Positions 1 through 4,500 of a stretch of DNA of 5,830 bases are shown in pieces (position 1 is the stretch's first letter; the number at the start of each line of letters is the position of its first letter). Source of the stretch: DATIBL01 sp035457505. Its GTDB lineage: Bacteria; Patescibacteriota; Minisyncoccia; Phycocordibacterales; UBA6899. The position numbers and the translations under genes were made by a program. Under the pieces are notes generated by a model, which was not told the origin of the DNA, made no database searches, and saw nothing but the letters and a program-made list of their open reading frames with translations. The DNA is taken from NCBI GenBank assembly GCA_035457505.1, contig DATIBL010000128.1, forward strand, positions 1 through 5,830, written 5' to 3'.

Positions 1-147
1 ACTCGTAACGACGCCGCTTGTTCCGAAGGCGGTCACATATGCTCCGTCGGAGAGATTGCGTTTTTCGATGCGCCACTCGTTGTCGCCGCCGACGGAATCG
101 TATCCGGCGGCGTAGAAGGAGGAGGAATCGATGGCGAGGGCGGAAAT
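1..147 (-). repeat. Delta-60 / DUF5122 beta-propeller repeat (first of an array, cut by window edge)
   Basis: Residues 436-484 of the left gene read ISALAIDSSSFYAAGYDS, then a Gly/Asp-rich turn, NEWRIEKRNLSDGAYV and FGTSGVVTS. This matches the Delta-60 pattern: a value strand, 'AGYD', 'W.IEKRNL.DG' and a closing 'FGT.GVV'. These repeats normally occur in tandem to form a propeller, so further copies should lie beyond the left edge. Confidence 0.75.
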
Positions 148-1452
148 TCCGTCCACGAACGCAGTCGAAGGGTCTGCATAGATGCGCCCAGCGGTCGTGG
201 TGCCAAACGAGTTTTCTACGAGTGCAGTGTTGGTATTAGTGGTTCCGAGAGTCACATACATTGCATCCACGCGCAGATTCGTCGTCGAATTCGACAACCC
301 ATACATCCGCACGCGAAGCTCGCCGCTTGAGATGTAGTCAGAGAGCGTGGCAATATTATTCTTTGCGAAAGCATAGACGTTACTTGTCGTCACCGCACAA
401 TCAACCGGGGAAGAAACATCTTCCCATTGCGTTGAGGTGAAATTATACAGCGCGAAACGATATTTCAGATCTGCGGTTGCCGCTGCGCACGAAAAATCTC
501 CTCGGACTAGGATGGTATTCATCCCCGTATACGTTTTGATATTCTTGAAAGACAGATAGAAATCAGCGACAGAACCTGCGGTGCCGGGAACCTGGAGGTA
601 GATCGAATCACCGACAGCACCGATCCCGGCAGATGCAGTATTCCCTGTCGCATGGGCGTTTCCATAATGCCCAGCAGGTGTTCCGCTCCCGAGGTTGGTA
701 AAACCGCCTGCATTATAGATCGAGTCGACAACCGGGTAGACGCGGACGAAATCCACGGCAACCTCCGATGTTGTGTTTGTCGTTGAATAATAGCGGATCT
801 TCACCTGATTGGTTGCGCTCAAGAAATTGGAGAGCGGGGTCGAAATGGGAGTACCGCCGGTCGCACCGGTCGACCAATATCCATCGAAGACTTGCCATTG
901 CAGATCTTGAACGAACGCAGTGATCGGAACGGCCACGTTTGAAGCGTCTTTGGTATTCAACGTTCGCCATCCCCCACCGGTACACTGTGCGTCAGCCGCG
1001 TTGTCGACACTGGTCGAAGAAACCCAATCGCAGATCTGGACCAGAAGCGATGGAGGACTCGCATCGAGATCGATCTGTGTTTGGATGATCATTTTATTCG
1101 CACCATGCAGCTCGACATCATCGAGATTGAGCTGCATATCGACGCCGCTCGCGGTGCTCGCGATGATCCAACTAAATCCATCGTCGGAGATCGTCCCCTT
1201 CCATGAACCAGAGTTCGTCCCCTCGTTCGCCCCGGCAGCAGCGGTTGTTACGGCAAGCTCGGTTCCCGTCACGAGCGTCCCTGAGGTTGGGACAAACTGG
1301 TAATTTGCATGGGCAGTTTGCGGAAACGCAAAATTCCTCGCCTTGGCCGCAAGATCTGATTGCTGCGAAAAAAGGAGAGCAAAAAGAAGAGCACATGCGC
1401 CCAAAACACAGAAAACAGTATGGCGTCGTGAAAGCGTCATGCGGTTGGACAT
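1..1452 (-). CDS. Exported protein with duplicated beta-rich module and Delta-60 repeat (3' end outside window)
   Basis: The frame is open from an in-frame TAA at 1486-1488 to the left edge, so at least 484 residues are coded. Residues 9-28 form a typical export signal: two Arg and a His, then a hydrophobic core (VFCVLGACALLFALLF). Likely cleavage follows AHA-49 before NYQF, or AKA-38. The mature part is rich in Ser, Thr, Ala and Asn. Residues 119-240 and 311-404 look like diverged copies of one module. Residues 436-484 match the Delta-60/DUF5122 beta-propeller repeat (AGYDS...W.IEKRNL.DGA...FGTSGVV), probably the first of an array continuing past the window. Start choice is uncertain. ATGs stand at 1452 and 1440, without a Shine-Dalgarno at normal distance; an ATT at 1470 lies 6 bases after AAGGAG. 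I chose 1452 as the outermost ATG. It follows the fibre gene after 124 bases on the same strand. Its role is unknown; a cell-surface location is inferred. Confidence 0.9.
   Translation of the reverse strand, partial: MSNRMTLSRRHTVFCVLGACALLFALLFSQQSDLAAKARNFAFPQTAHANYQFVPTSGTLVTGTELAVTTAAAGANEGTNSGSWKGTISDDGFSWIIASTASGVDMQLNLDDVELHGANKMIIQTQIDLDASPPSLLVQICDWVSSTSVDNAADAQCTGGGWRTLNTKDASNVAVPITAFVQDLQWQVFDGYWSTGATGGTPISTPLSNFLSATNQVKIRYYSTTNTTSEVAVDFVRVYPVVDSIYNAGGFTNLGSGTPAGHYGNAHATGNTASAGIGAVGDSIYLQVPGTAGSVADFYLSFKNIKTYTGMNTILVRGDFSCAAATADLKYRFALYNFTSTQWEDVSSPVDCAVTTSNVYAFAKNNIATLSDYISSGELRVRMYGLSNSTTNLRVDAMYVTLGTTNTNTALVENSFGTTTAGRIYADPSTAFVDGISALAIDSSSFYAAGYDSVGGDNEWRIEKRNLSDGAYVTAFGTSGVVTS
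241..1098 (-). repeat. Two diverged copies of a beta-rich module in the left gene
   Basis: Copy A (residues 119-240, bases 733-1098) and copy B (residues 311-404, bases 241-522) share an order of motifs. Each begins with a strand pair (NKMIIQTQIDLD against MNTILVRGDFS). Next comes a Trp-centred segment (VQICDWVSST then GGWRTLN, against YRFALYNFTSTQWEDVSS). Each closes with a hydrophobic strand and an Asn/Ser/Thr-rich turn (QVKIRYYSTTNTTSEVAVDF against ELRVRMYGLSNSTTNLRVDA). Each copy has one Cys pair (141/157 and 322/352). I do not recognise the family; a jelly-roll or Ig-like fold is a guess from the strand pattern. Confidence 0.55.
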
Positions 1453-1469
1453 ACCGTGATCGATATCAA
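1437..1469 (-). CDS. Possible 10-codon leader peptide overlapping the left gene's ATG
   Basis: A TTG at 1469, 7 bases after AAGGAG, opens a frame reading MISITVCPTA (with TTG read as Met). It ends in a TGA at 1437-1439, which overlaps the ATG at 1440 in the sequence ATGA, the classic arrangement for translational coupling. The peptide itself has no recognisable function. Ten codons can arise by chance, so this is a hypothesis resting on the spacing of the ribosome binding site and the exact overlap. Confidence 0.25.
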   Translation of the reverse strand: MISITVCPTA

Positions 1470-1470
1470 T

Positions 1471-1476
1471 AGTATA
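1471..1476 (-). promoter_or_regulatory. Candidate -10 box TATACT for the left gene
   Basis: TATACT differs from the TATAAT consensus by one base. Initiation about 7 bases downstream would begin the message near 1464. That would leave a leader of about 12 bases to the ATG at 1452 or about 24 bases to the ATG at 1440, and AAGGAG would not be transcribed. No convincing -35 element stands 16-18 bases upstream. This competes with the reading of AAGGAG as a working ribosome binding site. Confidence 0.25.
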
Positions 1477-1482
1477 CTCCTT
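1477..1482 (-). promoter_or_regulatory. Shine-Dalgarno AAGGAG, mis-spaced for the ATG starts
   Basis: AAGGAG on the minus strand is a near-perfect ribosome binding site. It lies 24 and 36 bases before the ATGs at 1452 and 1440, too far for normal use. It lies 6 bases before an in-frame ATT (1470) and 7 bases before an out-of-frame TTG (1469). It therefore points to an unusual start for the left gene or to a leader peptide. Confidence 0.55.
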
Positions 1483-1520
1483 AATTTAAGCATCATGGAT
1501 CGAATAACGACCATGCTCGC

Positions 1521-1544
1521 AAACACTCTATATATAGAGTGTTT
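1521..1544. promoter_or_regulatory. Perfect 24-bp palindrome between the two genes
   Basis: Bases 1521-1544 are identical to their own reverse complement: AAACACTCTA, a TATA centre, then TAGAGTGTTT. As RNA it can fold into a 10-bp stem with a 4-base loop. It starts 32 bases after the stop of the fibre gene and ends about 50 bases before the Shine-Dalgarno of the left gene. It could be a transcription terminator for the fibre gene, but the U run is only three bases, lies inside the stem and is followed by GCGAGC. It could equally be an operator for a dimeric repressor. Confidence 0.55.
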
Positions 1545-1576
1545 AGAGAACCTGAGAATGATCATGGATTGGGAGG

Positions 1577-4500
1577 TCATGCGGGGGGAGGATCAGACGC
1601 CGGAGGTTCTGAGGCTGGTGCAGATTCGACGGGTGATACTTCAGCGGGAATCGGTTCTTCTCCCTGGGGTACTGTTTCCGTGCTCGGCACAGTCTGATCG
1701 ACACTCACTGGGGTTGGCTCTGGTGATGGAGAACTTGCCCCACTATCAGTATCTGACGCAGGGAGGAGAGGAGCTTCTGTGGGAGCGGTCTCTCCCGTTG
1801 AGGTTCCCGTATCGGCGGGTTGCGGCTCAGGCGTAATAACAGGCGCTGGTGCTACACTTCCGGAACCACCAGAACTGCTCTCCTGTTCGGAGCTCGCTCC
1901 GCACTTCCCTTGCCTGGTCGCAACGACGCCGGACGCGACCATCATACAGTACGCATCGTGCGTCACCGCATCGAAGATGGTGATACCGGTCGACGCACCC
2001 TCAGTGCCGACCTCGAGCGAGCCGGTTGCACGGACATCGCGCGCCGAAAGCGCAGAAGCGACGATCGTACCATCTTCGTCGATGTGCCATTTGCCAGAAA
2101 TCCCAGCAATGCTTCCAACGTCGAAAATGTTCTTTCCGCCGGCATTCATATCCCGCAGCAACTTGAGCTGTCCGAACGCATCGCTCCCAAGCGCATCGAT
2201 CGCAAGCCCAGGGATAATGCTCTCTCGCCTTTCGATCGTAATGAACATCAGAATCTTTCCGACCTTCACGCTCGTCGTCCCGATCTGCATTTCCCTCGCC
2301 GGGGTATTTTCCTCGGTCATGCGCACGCGCTCCTCGGTACACACCTCTTCAGTCTCAGGGCCATCGGAAGCCGGAGCAATGCTGCTTTCTCCATCTTCCG
2401 AACCGGAACCGCCCGCGCTCATCGTATCGCGAGTCACCGGTCGCGTGGTACATGAAAGGCGCGTCTGCATATACGCTCCGACCTCGAGCGTTGCCGGCGA
2501 GAGGTACTCAGTGCCATCGAAGGACTCGAGTGCGATACCGACAATCGTTCCCTGCGATGTCGTTCCGGCCTTCATGCCGATACCAGAAATGCTTGAGAGT
2601 ACGATCTCATCGCCGACTTGGATCTGGCCGCTTTCGTCCGAGACTTTGACCGGGATACGTCCGGCAAGACCGATCGGGTATTTCGACGAATCCGCCGGGA
2701 CATTGAGCTCAGCACCGAGCGCAAGTCCTGGTTTCTCTGAGACAACTCCGATGACCGGCGCTGTCGTCGTGGCGGCTTTCCCAACGCTCGCCCCGCCTTT
2801 CGCAAAGACGATCTCTCCGGTCTCAAGCGCATCACTCGAGTGGAAATACTCGGCAAGATCGTTCGTGTGTCCGGTCAAGAATCCGACTGCGGCGACGTAG
2901 CCGGTGGTGGTTCCCGTACAGCTTCCATCATCATCAACGCAGATGCTTCCGTACGGAATAAGGAGACCAGCAGCGTTTGTGGTTTGCCCCGTGGCGCCGA
3001 TCGTCGTTGTGCCCATATCGTCGATCAAGAAACGAGTCGTGTCGTTCACTCGGAAATTGGCAAAGTTTCCGGTGAACGATCCGCCGCCCTTGCCGAAATC
3101 CATCCGGAGACCGTCGCCAGAGAACGCGGACGTTTCCTGGAAGAAGAGCGCGACCGACGTTGCTGTGGTCATCGTCGAAGTATAGAGACGGAGCACTTCG
3201 CCAAGCGTCGATCCGGTATTCTCTCCGAAGATCGCGGCGGGAGTCGAGGTTCCGCCAGCGAGCGAATTCGTGATCGCCTGGAGTCCGAATGTCGCGCCGG
3301 TCGTACGGATACCGGTATTCACGCCGAAAGTATTGCTGCCGCCATTCGAAACAACCTCAAGCCCCATCACTTTGTTCGAGCGGCTGCTATGATCGATCGT
3401 GCGGATGATCTGTCCGACAGCCGTGTTTGTCGCCGATGAACCCGGGTTATTCAGGAGAATCAAGCGATCCCCGACCTGCGTCGTGTTGTCGGCACTCGGA
3501 TTGAAGGTATACATCTCATGCATACCCGCGATCGCGAAGGTTGCGCCTGATTGCGACATGGTATTGTCGATGAAAATACGCGCGAGGGAGAGATTCGAGG
3601 TCGTTCCAAATCCAACAAAGCCATTTTGATTGACCCCGCCGATAAAGAAGGACGGGCTCGAACTCGCGTCATTCGATACGACAAAGGCGGGATTCGTCGT
3701 ATCCATTTCAACCGAAAGCTTGCCCCATGGACTCGTCGTCCCAACGCCGACATTGCTGCTGAAGTACGCCGCTGGTTTCCCTGCTCCCGCAATAACTTCA
3801 AGCTTCGCAAGCGATGACGTGGAGGTGTTTCCGATCAGCACATCAGAGGTGGAAGACGCCACTCTGGTTAGTCCTGCATAGTTGTATGTCCAGTTCACTT
3901 CGCTTCCTCCTCCACCCACTGCATCTGTTCCACAGAAGAAAATACCATTGGTGTCTGATTTGAGATCACAGGAGGCAGTGTTGAGATTGTTCACGCGGAT
4001 ACCGCCATTGGAGAGATGGAGGCCACCTGCAGTAGTGACCTGAAGTCCCCCGGCAAAAGTACTGGTGGCGGTGGTGGTGGCGGTATAGAAGGCAGAGACG
4101 GTTTCTCCGACCACGGAGAGTTTGGCATAGGGGGAAGAGGTGCCGATGCCGACAAGGCCGGAGTTTGCGACGGTGAACATTTCACCGACGGTATTATTGA
4201 GGGAGAGGATCTTTCCTGCTCCGGTTTGGGTCGTCGAAGCAAGCGGTGCAGTGGTGGAGGCAACGATACCAAGGAGGCTTTCGGTGATTTCCGGAATGGC
4301 GCCCGAGGGATTTGCAAGCGTGATCCGATCCCACTGGGTATACCGGGAAGTGCTCGTTGCAAAGTCTGCAATGCGCGTCGCACCAGTCCCAGAATAGATG
4401 TTCCCGGTCAGGGTATTCCCCGTCGAGTTCGACTGAATATTGATCGCATATCCCGTCCCGGAGGTGTCGGTAATATGGTTTCCTGAGATCAGATTATTGT

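Noticed and set aside
1172..1396. Minus-strand Cys/Arg-rich frame of 74 codons
   Set aside because: Out-of-frame shadow of the signal peptide and first mature residues of the left gene.
1393..1404. Lipobox-like LGAC in the left gene's signal sequence
   Set aside because: The Cys sits in the middle of the hydrophobic core with more hydrophobic residues after it; cleavage at AHA or AKA fits better.
1456..1836. Plus-strand frame of 126 codons across the intergenic region
   Set aside because: Most of it is opposite the Pro-rich tail, it reads through the palindrome, and it has no ribosome site or recognisable protein.
1779..2900. Plus-strand open frame of 373 codons
   Set aside because: It lies opposite the conserved DLAEYF and C-terminal parts of the fibre gene. 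Its translation is Ser/Pro-rich without recognisable motifs, and the frame is explained by the scarcity of TCA, TTA and CTA codons on the coding strand.
2840..3439. Plus-strand open frame of 199 codons
   Set aside because: Arg/Ser-rich antisense shadow of the fibre stalk, with no ribosome site or domain.
4063..4084. GGT/GGC-rich simple repeat
   Set aside because: It is coding sequence for a Thr/Ala run (TATTTATST) in the fibre and is too short and irregular to treat as a regulatory or phase-variable tract.
4016..4486. Plus-strand frame with a Gly-rich stretch
   Set aside because: The Gly run is the reverse of the Thr/Ala-rich codons (ACC, GCC) before TSTFAGG in the fibre gene.
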